From Crossaster papposus (lineage: Eukaryota > Echinodermata > Asteroidea > Velatida > Solasteridae): a stretch of DNA of 64,000 nucleotides. Below, in pieces: positions 10,544 through 21,755 of this stretch. The position numbers and the translations under genes were made by a program. Each line of letters begins with the position of its first letter. Positions within the stretch are counted from its first letter, which is position 1. The stretch is from assembly GCA_037893245.1 (NCBI GenBank), contig JBAIAA010000022.1:1-64000 (forward strand). The letters are read 5' to 3'. The notes beneath the pieces are model-generated. The model saw nothing but the letters and a program-made list of their open reading frames with translations. It made no database searches and was not told the DNA's origin.

Positions 10544-12571
10544 ATGGCAAGGAGAATCAACAAAAGCCAAAAAAATCACAAAACTAAAAAAGCAAGAGAA
10601 AGATCGTTCGAGTCTCGCAAAATAAGTAAAAAGCAAAACAAACAGACGAGAACGATCACTCTCGAAATGAGGGCCAAGAAAAGTATGCCTTATGTGAAAA
10701 ATCTATCAGACGCCCAACTCTCCAACATTGAACTGGTAGCATTGGGCAGGGGCCTTAACTTCATCCCGACCCCCCAAAAACCAAAAAGGTCGACCATCCT
10801 TCGCCATTCCCGATCCTTCTTCAGAAAGATGAGATTACGGTTAAGAATGGCAGGGAGAGTCAGACCTATAAGCTCACACCCGTTCAAACTACCATCAACT
10901 TGGACTCCCCAACCTACCTTCAATCTAAACCTAGAGTCCTATATTGAAGGCACTATGGAGGAACTGTCCAGACTGAAAATTCAAAATGTCAAACTAAATA
11001 TAACAAAAGCGGAACGTGTTGCGCTATCTGGCCTTAAGAAAAGACAGGATATTATCATCAAACAATTCGATAAAGGCCGCGGTGTGTGCGTCCTTAACAA
11101 ACAAGACTACATACGTGAAGGGACACGACAATTAACAGGCCCCCACTATGAAGAAATTAACAGGGACTTGACCGATGAAACCGCGGAATTAGTCTCTCAA
11201 GCCATACGCCAACTCTACGTGGACGGACTCATATCGAAAGACATATCGGTGTTTCTTAACCCCCGCAACCACGACATTAAAACACCTTGCCTTTACCTCC
11301 TACCGAAAGTTCACAAAAAAGTACCAGAAGGAACACGGTTCGTGGGGAGGCCAATCATTAGTGGTTGCGGAGGACCGACTCAATCCATATCCAAATACAT
11401 AGACTATTTCTTGCTCCCAATTGTCAAACAGCAAAGCACATACACACGCGATTCTGGGCATGTGCTTGAAAAACTAAATAACCTGACATTGGAGAAAGAT
11501 AACTTATTGATAACACTAGATATAGTATCCATGTACACTAACTGCCCACAAGATGAGGCAATTGAATCAGTTTGTGACGCACTTGCAATGGCCGATGACA
11601 GACTATACGCAATACCCAAGCCCACGACAGACCACGCGCGACGTCTCCTTGAACTCATTTTGCGTCGAAACACGTTTGAATTTAATGGCAAGTTTTTCAG
11701 ACAAAAAATCGGCGTGGCCATGGGCAGCGAATGCAGTCCGGAGATTTGTGACATAACCCTATTCAAATACGAACAAGACAAAATCCTCCCTAACAATCCC
11801 TCAATTGTGAGCTACATGAGATATAGAGACGATGTTCTTATAATCTTTAACGGAAATGAAAAGCAGGCTGCTGACCTAGTGCAATCACTTAATAAAATTC
11901 ACCCCACGCTGAAGTTCACGTCTGAGATCTCGCACCGCCAAGTCACTTTTCTCGACCTTATTATCTACAAAGGCGAACGATTCATACATGAAGGGATATT
12001 GGATACTCGAGTCGCTACCAAAAAAACTGATACATTTCAGTACCTAGCTCGAGATTCAGCACACCCTAAGTCGGTATTTGGCGGATTAATCAAGGGCGAA
12101 GTGACCAGATACAAACGTATATGTACCCATTCAAAAGACTTTGAGGAGAGGGTTGAATTCTTCAAAGACAAACTTCAAAAGCGCGGATACACAAACGAAG
12201 ACCTAGCTCTCCTTTCTCAAAGGGGAAAGACTCCCGCGGACCCTAAGCGTGAAAAAAACAAAAACAATATCCCACTGGTGTTCGTCCTACCATACTACCC
12301 ACATGTCGCGCACCCAGCCCTGAAACGGGCTATCCTCAAACACTGGCCCTTGATTAGCGAAAACGAATATCTGAATAGGCTATTTGATACCCAACCCATC
12401 CTGGCATACAAACGGCACAAAAATATAAAAGATGAACTTGTTCGATCTAGGACTAAAGCGTCTCCACAATCCAACCAAGAGGAACAAAATCTTGATGAGG
12501 AGAATCTGCAAATTCTATTGGAACTATTGAAAGAACAAAACAATGATCAAAGAAATGGATCTCAAGACTAA
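10544..12571 (+). CDS. Penelope-like reverse transcriptase, copy 2
   Basis: The 675-aa protein shows no difference that I can see from the one at 3915-5942, with the same YRDD active site, LLPKVHKK and connector motifs and no GIY-YIG domain. Such conservation between two insertions implies very recent amplification or gene conversion. Only leader bases, A-tract and C-tract lengths, and one base after the stop were seen to differ. The frame is intact and could encode an active enzyme. Confidence 0.9.
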   Translation: MARRINKSQKNHKTKKARERSFESRKISKKQNKQTRTITLEMRAKKSMPYVKNLSDAQLSNIELVALGRGLNFIPTPQKPKRSTILRHSRSFFRKMRLRLRMAGRVRPISSHPFKLPSTWTPQPTFNLNLESYIEGTMEELSRLKIQNVKLNITKAERVALSGLKKRQDIIIKQFDKGRGVCVLNKQDYIREGTRQLTGPHYEEINRDLTDETAELVSQAIRQLYVDGLISKDISVFLNPRNHDIKTPCLYLLPKVHKKVPEGTRFVGRPIISGCGGPTQSISKYIDYFLLPIVKQQSTYTRDSGHVLEKLNNLTLEKDNLLITLDIVSMYTNCPQDEAIESVCDALAMADDRLYAIPKPTTDHARRLLELILRRNTFEFNGKFFRQKIGVAMGSECSPEICDITLFKYEQDKILPNNPSIVSYMRYRDDVLIIFNGNEKQAADLVQSLNKIHPTLKFTSEISHRQVTFLDLIIYKGERFIHEGILDTRVATKKTDTFQYLARDSAHPKSVFGGLIKGEVTRYKRICTHSKDFEERVEFFKDKLQKRGYTNEDLALLSQRGKTPADPKREKNKNNIPLVFVLPYYPHVAHPALKRAILKHWPLISENEYLNRLFDTQPILAYKRHKNIKDELVRSRTKASPQSNQEEQNLDEENLQILLELLKEQNNDQRNGSQD

Positions 12572-12780
12572 AACAAAATAAATAAGTCAACCCCCCCCCC
12601 CCCCCCCCCCCCCCCTCGTCCTTGCCACGCGTCATAATAAACCGACACACACATACAATCAAGGAAGGGAAAATGAACTATAAGATTAAGAGGGTGACTG
12701 ATGACGTGCATGATATAGCACAGAAAATATGCCCTGCTCCCCTTCCAAAAAAGGAGAAAAAAGAGGGGACGGCATATTAT

Positions 12781-13869
12781 CACCGGTAAAAATCAATCAC
12801 TGTGTGAACCAAAAACAAAGGGACCACTGTTGCAATACACAAACCAGTCATCGCGTCGCCAAAACCAGAGACAGGGTTTGAAACTCCCGCTTTTAGGGAA
12901 TGTCGAACCCAATTGGCCTGCAGACGTTTGATGTATTTGCCCGTCCACGAACTCCAACCACGGACTGTCATCTAGCAGAGATAAGGTGGCTAAAAACTGA
13001 CCCCCAGAAGCGTGTCTTACGGAAAAAAAAGGGAAAAAAAAGAGTTAAAAATCACGCTCTGGAGAGACCAGTCAAACAGCCACTCTCTAGCATACCCACT
13101 AGTTAACGTACAATTACAGATTTATCTTCGGCAGAACAGTCACAAATACAATCCATATGATACTTATCAGCAAAACCTTTTCCGCGTCTCAAAAAAAATA
13201 ACGAAAAGCACGGAGGGGTTCTGTTGAAACTTGTACACGAAACACCCCCCCCCCCCCCCCCATTCCTACAGACTGCAATCTCTCAGAAAAAAGTGGCCTG
13301 AACTGACCTCCCATGAAGCGTATATCACTGGAAAACAAACTTAAATTAGGAATTACGCTCTGGGCGGGATAGTTACGCAACCACACTGCTGGAATACCAG
13401 CACACAATAAATCATGCAGATTTATCTCTGTAGACCAAAAACTACCTAAAAACCAATGATACCTTACGCAGCAGAACTGCTTCAGCATCTCCAAAAAAAA
13501 TAACGAAAACGATGAGAAAAAGTTCTGACTTGTGAAAACTCCCATAAAACACCCTCTCCTACCCAAATAGAATGAGTTCTGATTCACTGCAGCTAACTCT
13601 GGAATTGATCAAAAAAAACACAAAAAGATTAACTGATCATTCCTTGAAGTATGCGTGCATAAACCGGCTTCTCTGTGCTATACCCTCTTGCAAAAGCACT
13701 CCATTAGAATTTAAAAACCTAATAGCCTCACAGAAAAAGAAAGAAAATTCCACAAAACCCAGTGTTACACGTCCTTCACGTTAATGTCCTTCCCAGGTGA
13801 CCGAGAATCGCTCTAAAAATTAAAAAACCTTGAGTGACATGTATGATTACGCTACTTCCCAATAAACAC
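12781..13869 (+). repeat. Penelope tail unit of copy 2
   Basis: This is the fourth copy of the CACCGG...AATAAACAC unit, with the shortest second C-run (about 13245-13261). Unrelated DNA follows. Confidence 0.85.
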
Positions 13870-14904
13870 CAAATTATAGCCTTTACGCTGACAACAGCCT
13901 CAAAGCGCTGTAAAAATACATTAAAATAAACAAATAAAGAGACTTGTTGTGAGTTAAGGTGTTTGTTTTTTTGTATTATTTTCAGGTGACATTCAACTTC
14001 AGTCACTAAGATTTCTTCCCGGCGGCTGAGCTCTGATTAAGAACACCACGTCAAGGTAGGCCTTACTGTATTAAAAACAAATAACGTTATATTTTTTAAC
14101 AAAACCATTGACGTATCTTGGGAGGAGCTATAGCTAAACAATCAGCGAGACAAATTCTTAAATATTACCGTATTTACAGAGTTTTTCAGTCAGGATATTA
14201 TATCTTTCCCAGTTATTTTAACACTAGTATCATACATTCTTATAACGACACTTTACTTTCGTCCCCGAACATTGCCTAGCTCAATTCTCAATTTAAAAAA
14301 ATTGTTATCAACGAATTCCATTCTAGATCAAGTATTATTGCAATTTGTATACTTTTCTGATTCCTCCTAAAATTGTGAAATTCGTTTCACGGGGCTTTGG
14401 AAATTAAATAAAAAAATAACTAATGTTGGTGTTTTTTTGTCGTTTGTTTTAAGACTCTTGGTCATTTATATACAAAAATTAACCATAACGTTTGATAGTA
14501 AACAGAACAAAATGTAACGACAACAGCGTCTAAATCTATTAAAATAAAAACAAAGCAAAATACCCAAACCACACATTAATTTACGACGAATCGCAATGCT
14601 CTAATTAAAATTATACTGCAACTTTAATCAAATCCCTTTGTAATTTTTGAAATTGAGAATCAAGAGTTGAGCTCGACGATGTTTGCGGACAAAATTAAAG
14701 TGCAAATAATGAATTTCTGGAGAAGAGGAGAGGTGGGATTTGGCCCTACTTTATAGCTTGATTCAAAACCCGTACGACACGTCTGAAGTTATTTTGTATG
14801 CGCTCTACCCGAGAACCTTCCAATTCATTTTTTTGCTTCTTTTTCTGTTTAATAATTAGTCCCTCTTGTGATTTATATTGTGTACTTTTGGTATTTTATA
14901 CAGA
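13870..14904 (+). other. Upstream region of the C1q gene with a possible UTR exon
   Basis: This is AT-rich non-coding DNA. A candidate non-coding exon lies at about 13985-14055: it follows TATTATTTTCAG (3' splice-like) and ends AAG before GTAGGC (5' splice-like). A pyrimidine-rich run then leads to TTTTATACAG just before the C1q start codon, so the coding exon probably begins near 14904. RNA data would be needed to confirm splicing. Confidence 0.4.
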
Positions 14905-15741
14905 ATGAAGATCTTGGTGGCAACCGTTCTTTCAATCGCCCTCCTTCTGGGTAACTCTGTCAAGCTCCGAGCTTCCGTCACTGGGCCGGTTGCCACGGAC
15001 GGTGATGTTCCAGCGTCTCATGCGTGTCCGATGTGCTGCCAGGGACCTGCTGTCGCACATGGTATACCAGGTTTAAATGGGCAGGTCGGACCGATGGGAC
15101 CCTTCGGCCAGCCGGGGTCAAAGGGCGACGCAGGTCAGCCAGGTCAAATTGGCGATATCGGGCCAATTGGTCCAATGGGTGAGCGGGGAGCACTTGGGAA
15201 CGCTGGGCCTAAAGGGGACCATGGGATAGGTCAGCCCGGCAAGATAGGTCCGAAAGGTCTGCAGGGTGTAGTCGGAATTCCTGGTCAGACTGGTGTCAAA
15301 GGTCAGAAGGGTGAGCCAGGGGAGACACCAGATGACTCCAACCAGCGGGTAGCATTCACCGCGGTGAGGACGAGCTACTCTGATGCCTCTACGAGTCACG
15401 ACACCCGTTTGCCCTTCCAGCAGACCGAGACGCTTCTGCCGGGTACCAGCTTCGATCTCGGGACCGGCACGTTCACGTGTACTGTGCCGGGCACCTACGT
15501 GTTTACGTTTTCTGTGAACAAATCTTCTTCCAGCCGCCTGTACGTTCATCTCCGGAAGAACGACGACTATGTTGTCTCTGGCGAAAGCACTGATTCAAGT
15601 CACCGTGAGCAGGTGTCTGGGAGCGCGGTGCTGGTTCTGCAGCGAGGAGACACGGTGGGGCTTACCATGTACGGTACGGCGTATAGTGATTCCACCTATC
15701 ACCGTACCTCATTCAGTGGCTTCCTCCTTTACCCCGAATAA
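14905..15741 (+). CDS. Secreted collagen-like C1q-domain protein
   Basis: The protein is 278 aa from the ATG just after a splice-acceptor-like ATACAG. A hydrophobic signal peptide (about residues 1-24) precedes a short linker with CPMCC, probably used for disulphide-linked oligomers. A Gly-X-Y collagen stretch (about residues 53-141) has typical GPKGD, GQPGQ and GEPGE triplets and a few interruptions. A C-terminal C1q globular domain (about residues 146-278) starts RVAFTAVRT and ends FSGFLLYPE, with the usual FDLGTGTF and GTYVFTFSV strands. Members of this family trimerise and act as secreted pattern-recognition or complement-like lectins. The whole protein is in one exon. AATAAA overlaps the stop codon and recurs just after it. 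Confidence 0.9.
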   Translation: MKILVATVLSIALLLGNSVKLRASVTGPVATDGDVPASHACPMCCQGPAVAHGIPGLNGQVGPMGPFGQPGSKGDAGQPGQIGDIGPIGPMGERGALGNAGPKGDHGIGQPGKIGPKGLQGVVGIPGQTGVKGQKGEPGETPDDSNQRVAFTAVRTSYSDASTSHDTRLPFQQTETLLPGTSFDLGTGTFTCTVPGTYVFTFSVNKSSSSRLYVHLRKNDDYVVSGESTDSSHREQVSGSAVLVLQRGDTVGLTMYGTAYSDSTYHRTSFSGFLLYPE

Positions 15742-16082
15742 ATAATAAATAATTGCTGAAACAGTAGTCGTATTAAAAAGAAATAATATTCAATGTCATA
15801 ATAATCAATATTTGTTAAGCGTCTTATTTAGTCTCCATAAAAAGTTTCAAAACACTTTACAAACCGACATAAAAACTACATGAAAAACAATTTAATCAAA
15901 AGTATAGAACTTGTTTTATAGGTTGCGTATGTTTTTATTTCACACTCGACACTTGTCGCAATAGCTGAAATACATACGGTGTTTTAATTCTAAACCTTGT
16001 TTCAATACGATTTAATGCAGTTAATTAGTTGTACAATGTACTATCGACGTACTAATAAATATCTTACTTATTTGAAAGAAAA
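15742..16082. other. 3' flank of C1q gene
   Basis: AT-rich DNA with AATAAATAATAAATAATT at the start (polyadenylation-like). No other feature is seen. Confidence 0.5.
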
Positions 16083-16371
16083 CAAATGATTCTAGGCATC
16101 CAGCAAAATGATTACGGTTGATATCGTGTAATTGTTTAGAATTGTTTCAACAAATTCACAATCGCCCGCTGGCGAATGCGACAAAACATAATAATAACTG
16201 CCCGACTTTGGTTAAAAAAGAATGCCGTTTTTCTTGCTTTTCTCGGCATCCATGATTGTAAAACTTCGGACAGGTCAGTTAAACGATATTTACTATAGAA
16301 TACAACCGAACCCCCCAAATCCACCCATTCATAATAATTTAAGCAATTACCAATGCTTGTATCCTAGTCCT
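16083..16371 (-). mobile_element. TTAA-flanked MITE, copy D (inverted, truncated)
   Basis: This is the reverse complement of the MITE family at 8835, 9411 and 22469. The shared CATCCATGATTGTAAAACTTC and GCATCCAGCAAAATGATT segments are present. The right border has TTTAAA with TTAA; the left terminal repeat is missing. It is more diverged than the others. Confidence 0.65.
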
Positions 16372-16841
16372 TTAAATGTTCATACATGTCGGCCATATAA
16401 ACATATTGTTACTGAATAAACATATTTACCCATTCTATGTTGTTTCAAATGTTTTTTTTAAATATACAATTTACTGTTTTTAATATTCATTTTTAATAAA
16501 ATGTTCAGATATACTGATACCAGTGCAGCGTAACTGGAGGTCCAAGGTTCAAACCCAGCTAAAGTCAATGGATGAATACAAAATAGAATATTTTTGCTTC
16601 AATTCCCAATTTGTAAGCATTTAATAGCATCTGTATAAATAAAAAAAAAAGTAGGGTAGAATATTAGCATTTGCTCCATTTGGTATAAATTAAATGTTCG
16701 CTGTGTGTGGCTATACTGTACATGCACATGATAGACTCTATTGTTATAAACCATTCGGCTGTGCAATTAACTGCAAGTATAAAGCGTTTGATACTTTGTC
16801 AGTTAGCAATTCTAGGATTTCTAGGATATTAAGTATGAGCA
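16372..16841. other. AT-rich intergenic DNA
   Basis: No gene or repeat family was recognised. It separates the MITE from the 3' end of the oxidoreductase gene on the other strand. Confidence 0.4.
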
Positions 16842-17086
16842 TCATGACCTCTCAGTTTTCGGTTTCCACTTCACTCTAAACTTCTCTCTCGGCATGTCAT
16901 AGTCCCACTCTCCCTTCAGTATCATGTTAGCTGCCATGTGGCTGATCTCATCCGAGCACTTGGCCCCGACCCCGTTACCGCCAACGAGCACGCCAAGCCC
17001 AGGGCCGACCATGTCGCAGTAGAGTAGCCGCGTAGGTGTGGTGGTAGTCACGCAAGTATCGGTGTGAATGGAAAGTGGCTTCAGAT
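16842..17086 (-). pseudogene. FAD-dependent oxidoreductase, C-terminal exon
   Basis: Read on the minus strand, this exon follows ACCGTTGCAG (3' splice site) and ends in TGA. It encodes about 81 residues, including CVTTTTPTR, GGNGVGAKCSDEI and a basic C-terminus, resembling the final part of DAO/sarcosine-oxidase-like flavoproteins where a late Gly-rich loop contacts FAD. Its phase joins cleanly to the exon at 18033-18176. This exon is open; the gene is called pseudogene because of breaks upstream (19097-19534 and 22851-22992). Confidence 0.7.
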
Positions 17087-18032
17087 CTGCAACGGTAATA
17101 AAAAGTGTTGCATCTTTTTCGGTTTAATATCCAGAGGCAATCACGGCAACTTGATGAAAAGGCGACAAAAACATAGGACGAACATTTGTGACGCGGTATG
17201 TCAAAATCAGGCATTTTGGGACAAGAAGTCAATTTTGAGTTTCTGCAATATTAGTAAAATGCACCCCTTGCTCTTTTAAATGCCACCTTGCGTTTTTTGT
17301 ATTGAATATTCCAAAGTAAAGATGTACAGTTTTGAAATCACATTGTCTGAAATGTAAAAAATGAGAAAGAGACCTTTCAAGTTGGAGTTTTGTATTACAC
17401 AAAATGCTTTGTCAATGAAGTTTTAATTGAAACTTTTACATAACAGTTGAAACATATTAATAGCACCACAAAAAAATTTAAATTTCCCAAATCACTGAAA
17501 ATCACCCCACATTATTTTGTAGCTGTTTCTCCTTTCGTAGCACAGCCCAATTCCGCCTGGTTTTGACATACCATGTCACATTTTTGAATGGATGCTTCGT
17601 TCTATTTCAATATGCTGCACTTCACTGGATATACTTGTAACAAATTTGTGAATGACTTTTGTTTTATCCCACCATTTTGTAAAACCTGCTGATAGTAATT
17701 ATTGACTAGTTTTGTGGTGACGGCGCTCAATATAACGGGGCACTACGATTCCTCGCATTAAATTACACCTACGACGCGCCAATGTGTTTTGTGAAAAAGC
17801 TCACAGGACGTGTCGCAGCTGCCTTGCGGCGAAATGGCTGCATCAAGCTGCATACTCCCCACGGAGCCGAGATGGTATTTGAAATGTTTCGTGTGCACAA
17901 TGAGCAGGGGTAATAATATTGTAGTGACACAAGCGCCAGTATTGTTGGATACGTGCGCTTTACAAATATTTTTATTGTTATCTATAGTTTTTAAACAGTA
18001 ATAAGATCGATGGGGTCCCACGGATCACCTAC
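17087..18032. other. Intron of the oxidoreductase locus with a SINE fragment
   Basis: This lies between two well-phased exons on the minus strand. Around 17815-17890 (+) it shares GCGAAATGGC and GAGATGGTATTTG with the SINE at 19660-19890 (-). The rest is AT-rich with no coding potential. Confidence 0.55.
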
Positions 18033-18176
18033 CAGGAATTATGCCTTGTAGGCACTGCAGGAGTCTATCTGACGTTGGTTGATCACCGTGACCAAAGTAC
18101 CAGGCCTTCATTTGCTCCTTAGTTGTCATATCTTTCTCACCCACTTTACCGTGACCTATTTTCAGGTACCACTTGC
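18033..18176 (-). pseudogene. FAD-dependent oxidoreductase, internal exon
   Basis: This 144-nt exon on the minus strand lies between TGTGTTGTAG and GTAGGT splice sites. It encodes KWYLKIGHG and TTKEQMKAWYFGHGD, matching the substrate-domain segment that follows the PPIPYPNG motif in this flavoprotein family. Splice phases fit both neighbours. No break is seen inside this exon. Confidence 0.7.
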
Positions 18177-19096
18177 CTACAACACATTTGGGGAAAGAAA
18201 ACAAAATTTAGCTACAATGTATTCAATAGGAATAGTATGGTGGTTTCATTGGGACTAACAAATGATCAGCGCGGACGCCAAGCACAAGTTCTCCTCTCGC
18301 TTGGTTGCAGCAAGTGAGTTAGGGGAGACTTGGGTTTGAGTCACCAAACATTGAGTCTGAGTCAGAGTCCCAGTCACCACTGTCGAGTCTTGAGTGCGAG
18401 TCCTGAATCAAACAGGTAGAGTCCGAGTCTGAGTCATAAGTCAAATGGTTGGGTCTGAGCAATATTTATTGGTATTTGCCAGAGATTCAGTAAGAATTCA
18501 AAATCCAAATTCAGTAAGAATCAAATATCTATATTACTAAAATTGGAAATTCATAGCTATTTTCCCATTCATAGCTATTTTATAGCTATTCCCATTTTGC
18601 AATCTATAGGTTGGTTGCGCACAAACATTACCGTTGTGATTTTGAATTTACAAGGCGGGATTCAGACCTATACACGTCATGCATATCATTTGCATATCTC
18701 AGGAGGGAATCTCAGGAGGTACGCAAGATTCGCTGCTCGTTGTAATACTGGACACCATTTGAAGTCTAGGAACCAGACTAGGCTAGACATGGCAGGCCTC
18801 GAAATAGTACTAGCCCGGCGTACAAAGTCTAGCGAAAACTGCTCTGGGCTACCCAGACCCACTTCCTTGGTTGCCCGGTGGGCTAGTGAAAAATTTAGTA
18901 ACCTACCTGTAAAGGTTTAGATTAAAATACATGTTAAAATACGATCAAAATAAACCAAGTATAAACTGTCTTATTGCAAGGCCTGCATGGGAGGATTGTG
19001 TTTACTCATAAAGATGTCAAAATCCAGCTAGATTATCTAATGGCCTGTTCTCTTAATGATTACATTCATTAGTCACATATACATGGTAATATTTAC
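18177..19096. other. Intron DNA with GAGTC-rich and short tandem repeats
   Basis: From 18315 to 18445 the sequence is a degenerate GAGTC/GAGTCTGA repeat. From 18485 to 18605 there are short repeats of TTCAGTAAGAAT and CATAGCTATTTT. No gene is seen. Confidence 0.5.
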
Positions 19097-19534
19097 CGTT
19101 TGGGTACGGAATCGGTGGCAAAATGTAGCAGTCTTGTCCCAAGTCCGTTTCTCCCTCATGGACGTCTAAGGAAGGCATGCCACGGAGCCTGTCCCTGTCA
19201 TCTTCTATCAACTACAGAAGCACCACGACTTGAGGCTTGGCCGTTATATCAAGTTGCAACCCAGCGGGTAGTAGGTCTCCCACAGCAGTTGAGGCCCCAG
19301 TGCGGAGCATTGATGGTCCTGTCGGCTTCGGTGGCTAGTGTAAATACGATGTGATAGATCGTCAATGAGGTCGTCCAATATTCTGCATCCTTGGCGCTGA
19401 GCCAAGGTCTGCTGGGCAAAAAGGAGCTTCCGCGGGCTCAGATGATGACACTGATCCCTGTCTGGTTGGCACCATCGAGTAGCTTACGGCCGAGGGAACC
19501 ATCGTGTGCAGTCAGCCACAACACCCCAACGTCC
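19097..19534 (-). pseudogene. FAD-dependent oxidoreductase, central exon, frameshifted
   Basis: This lies between TTTTTACAG and GTAAAT on the minus strand. Family-like segments occur in different frames: DVGVLWLTAHDG first, then KLLFAQQTLAQRQGCR with ILDDLIDDLS, then LDITAKPQVVVLL, a stop, and RLRGMPSLDV to ILPPIPYPNG. At least three frame changes and two in-frame stops are needed, so it cannot encode a normal protein as written. Either the gene has decayed or the assembly has indel errors here. Confidence 0.6.
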
Positions 19535-19659
19535 CTGTAAAAATGTATCCCTACAGAGAAAATGACAGGTAACCAACTATTTAAGGTGTCATGTGATTAA
19601 TGGCTGTTGACCGGTTTCCAGCCATTTTCCACTCGATAAAAATAGCAAGTACTTGTACA

Positions 19660-19900
19660 GTGAAATATTCCAAATACCATCTCAGCTCCCGGGGGAGCAT
19701 ACAGCTCGATGCTGCCATTTCGGCGCAAAGAAGCTATTCCAATGACCATCTCTGCCCTCACAGGTACCCATTTACGCCTAGGTGGGGAGAAGCAGAGGCA
19801 CACGCACAACCCCAGGTTGGACTCGAACCCACAACCTGCAGAATTACCAGCAGACCACAAATGAAATGCTCCCGGCCACGATGCCACTCCACAGCCCTAA
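19660..19900 (-). repeat. tRNA-derived SINE
   Basis: On the minus strand there is TGGCATCGTGGCCGGG (box A-like), followed by GGGTTCGAGTCC (box B, about 19811-19825). A unique body and a 3' part shared with 17815-17890 come next. This fits an RNA polymerase III retroposon. Confidence 0.6.
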
Positions 19901-19945
19901 ATAAGTGGTCTTCTACAATTGAAAACTTTGATATGAGAGTTTTTC

Positions 19946-20440
19946 TACGGAGCTCTGGAAGTGCCATCCGACTTGTTTACATCCTGACATATTTTATCTC
20001 AGGATGACGACATAATAGAGGCAAAATGACGACATCCTTTAATATTTGTTTGCGTAATGGCGAGATCCTGAGATAATATATATCGCGTGATGACGACATG
20101 CTGAAAGTAGGATGACGACATCCCGAGATAATATATCGCGGGATGACGAAATGCTGAAAGTAGGATGAAGACATCCCGAGATAACATATCGCGGGATAAC
20201 GACATGCTAAAAGTAGGATGACGACATCCCGAGATAATATATCGCGGGATGACGACATCCTGAGATAATATATCGCGGGATGACGACATGCTAAAAGAAG
20301 GGTGACGACATCCTGAGATAACATATCGCGGGATGACGACATGTTGAAAGTAGGATGACGACATCCTGAGAGTAGGATGACGACATCCTGAGGTAATATA
20401 TCCCGGGATGACAACATGCTGCTGAAACTATGTAGGATCC
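19946..20440. repeat. Half foldback element of the GATGTCGTCATCC satellite
   Basis: It begins TACGGAGCTCTGGAAGTGCC, the same terminus as the palindrome at 20879, then carries about seven ~53-bp units of GGATGACGACATCC plus GAGATAATATATCGCG. It lacks the opposite arm. Open frames here are repeat artefacts. Confidence 0.75.
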
Positions 20441-20878
20441 TGATTAGATCAGCAATACGGAAGCTTAAAGTGACCATCCGCGTTTCCGCGTTTCAGAATG
20501 AAAAACCATGTAAAGACGGACACTTGGTGCAATGCTCGCAGTCAGCATACGATAGGCCGGGTAGCAGCGCGGCGAGTCTCTGCCTCGATTTTTGTCATAC
20601 CCCTTGCGAGGTTTTATGTTAATGAGGCTTCCCTTTGAGGGGCGGAGTGGTTTGACAACAAATTCCAAAAATTATTTAGTCCCATTTATCACAGAAAATA
20701 AACACAACCACACACATAATGTTGTTGTCAACATTATACTTTATTGATTTAAGCAAACAAAATCCGTATTACATGTTTCCTTTAATCAATCCGTATGGTA
20801 GGCTTTGTCTATTTCCGTGACGCTTTTGCTTTGATCTTGATAATTGGAAGATAATCCTATCCCCATTTTTCCTCAAAA
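20441..20878. other. Spacer between two foldback blocks
   Basis: No gene is seen. It includes a GC-richer segment (20500-20650) without recognisable coding. Confidence 0.4.
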
Positions 20879-21755
20879 GTACGGAGCTCTGGAAGTGCCA
20901 TCCGACTTGTTTACATCCTGACATATTTTATCTCAGGATGACGACATAATAAAGGTAAAATGACGACATCCTTTGATATTTGTTCGCGTAATGGCGACAT
21001 CCTGAGATAATATATCGCGGGATGACGACATCCTGAAAGTACGATGACGACATCCTGAGATAATATATCGCGTGATGACGACATGTTGAAAGTAGGATGA
21101 CGACATCCTGATATAAGATATCGCGGGATGACGACATGTTGAAAGTAGGATGACGACATCCTGAGATAATATATCTCGGGATGACGACATGTTGAAAGTA
21201 TGATGACGACATCTTGAGATAATATATCGCTGGATGACGACATGCTGAAAGTGGGATGACGACATCCTGAGATAATATCTCAGGATGTCGTCATTACGCG
21301 AACAAATATCAAAGAATGTCGTCATTTTGCCCTTATTATGTCGTCATCCCGCGATATCTTATCTCAGGATGTCGTCATCCTACTTTCAACATGTCGTCAT
21401 CACGCGATATATTATCTCAGGATGTCGTCATCATACTTTTAGCATGTCGTCATCCCGCGATATCTTATCTCAGGATGTCGTCATCCCACTTTCAGCATGT
21501 CGTCATCCCGCGATATATTATATCGGGATGTCGTCATCGTACTTTCAACATGTCGTCATCCCGCGATATCTTATATCAAGATGTTGTCATCGTACTTTCA
21601 GGATGTCGTCATCACGCGATATATTATCTCAAGATGTCGCCATTACGCGAACAAATATCAAAGGATGACGTCATTTTGCCTCTATTATGTCATCATCCTG
21701 AGATAAAATATGTCAGGATGTAAACAAGTCGGATGGCACTTCCAGAGCTCCGTAC
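20879..21755. mobile_element. 877-bp foldback element made of tandem satellite units
   Basis: Both ends are inverted copies of GTACGGAGCTCTGGAAGTGC. Each arm carries about seven ~53-bp units of the GATGTCGTCATCC/TATATTATCTCAGG type, and the arms meet at a palindrome centred near 21280 (CCTGAGATAATATCTCAGG). AAAA flanks each end and might be a short target duplication. It encodes nothing recognisable; long open frames on both strands come from the repeat period. Confidence 0.8.

Larger units (their letters stand above)
10157..13869 (+). mobile_element. Penelope-like retroelement, complete copy 2
   Basis: The order is three 5' leader modules, one 675-aa RT ORF, a C-run (about 12591-12615), then the tail unit ending AATAAACAC at 13869. 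Unlike copy 1 it has no upstream pseudo-LTR. Just before the leader, GGCATAAATAGGC (about 10127) is a possible TATA box in otherwise unique DNA. Confidence 0.85.

Noticed and set aside
20000..21700. Possible CRISPR-like array because of regular repeats
   Set aside because: Repeats are contiguous, with no unique spacers, in an animal genome; they form a foldback satellite.
19977..21723. Many overlapping frames encoding repeated MSSSRDILSQDVV-like peptides
   Set aside because: They are translations of the GATGTCGTCATCC satellite in all frames, without independent support.
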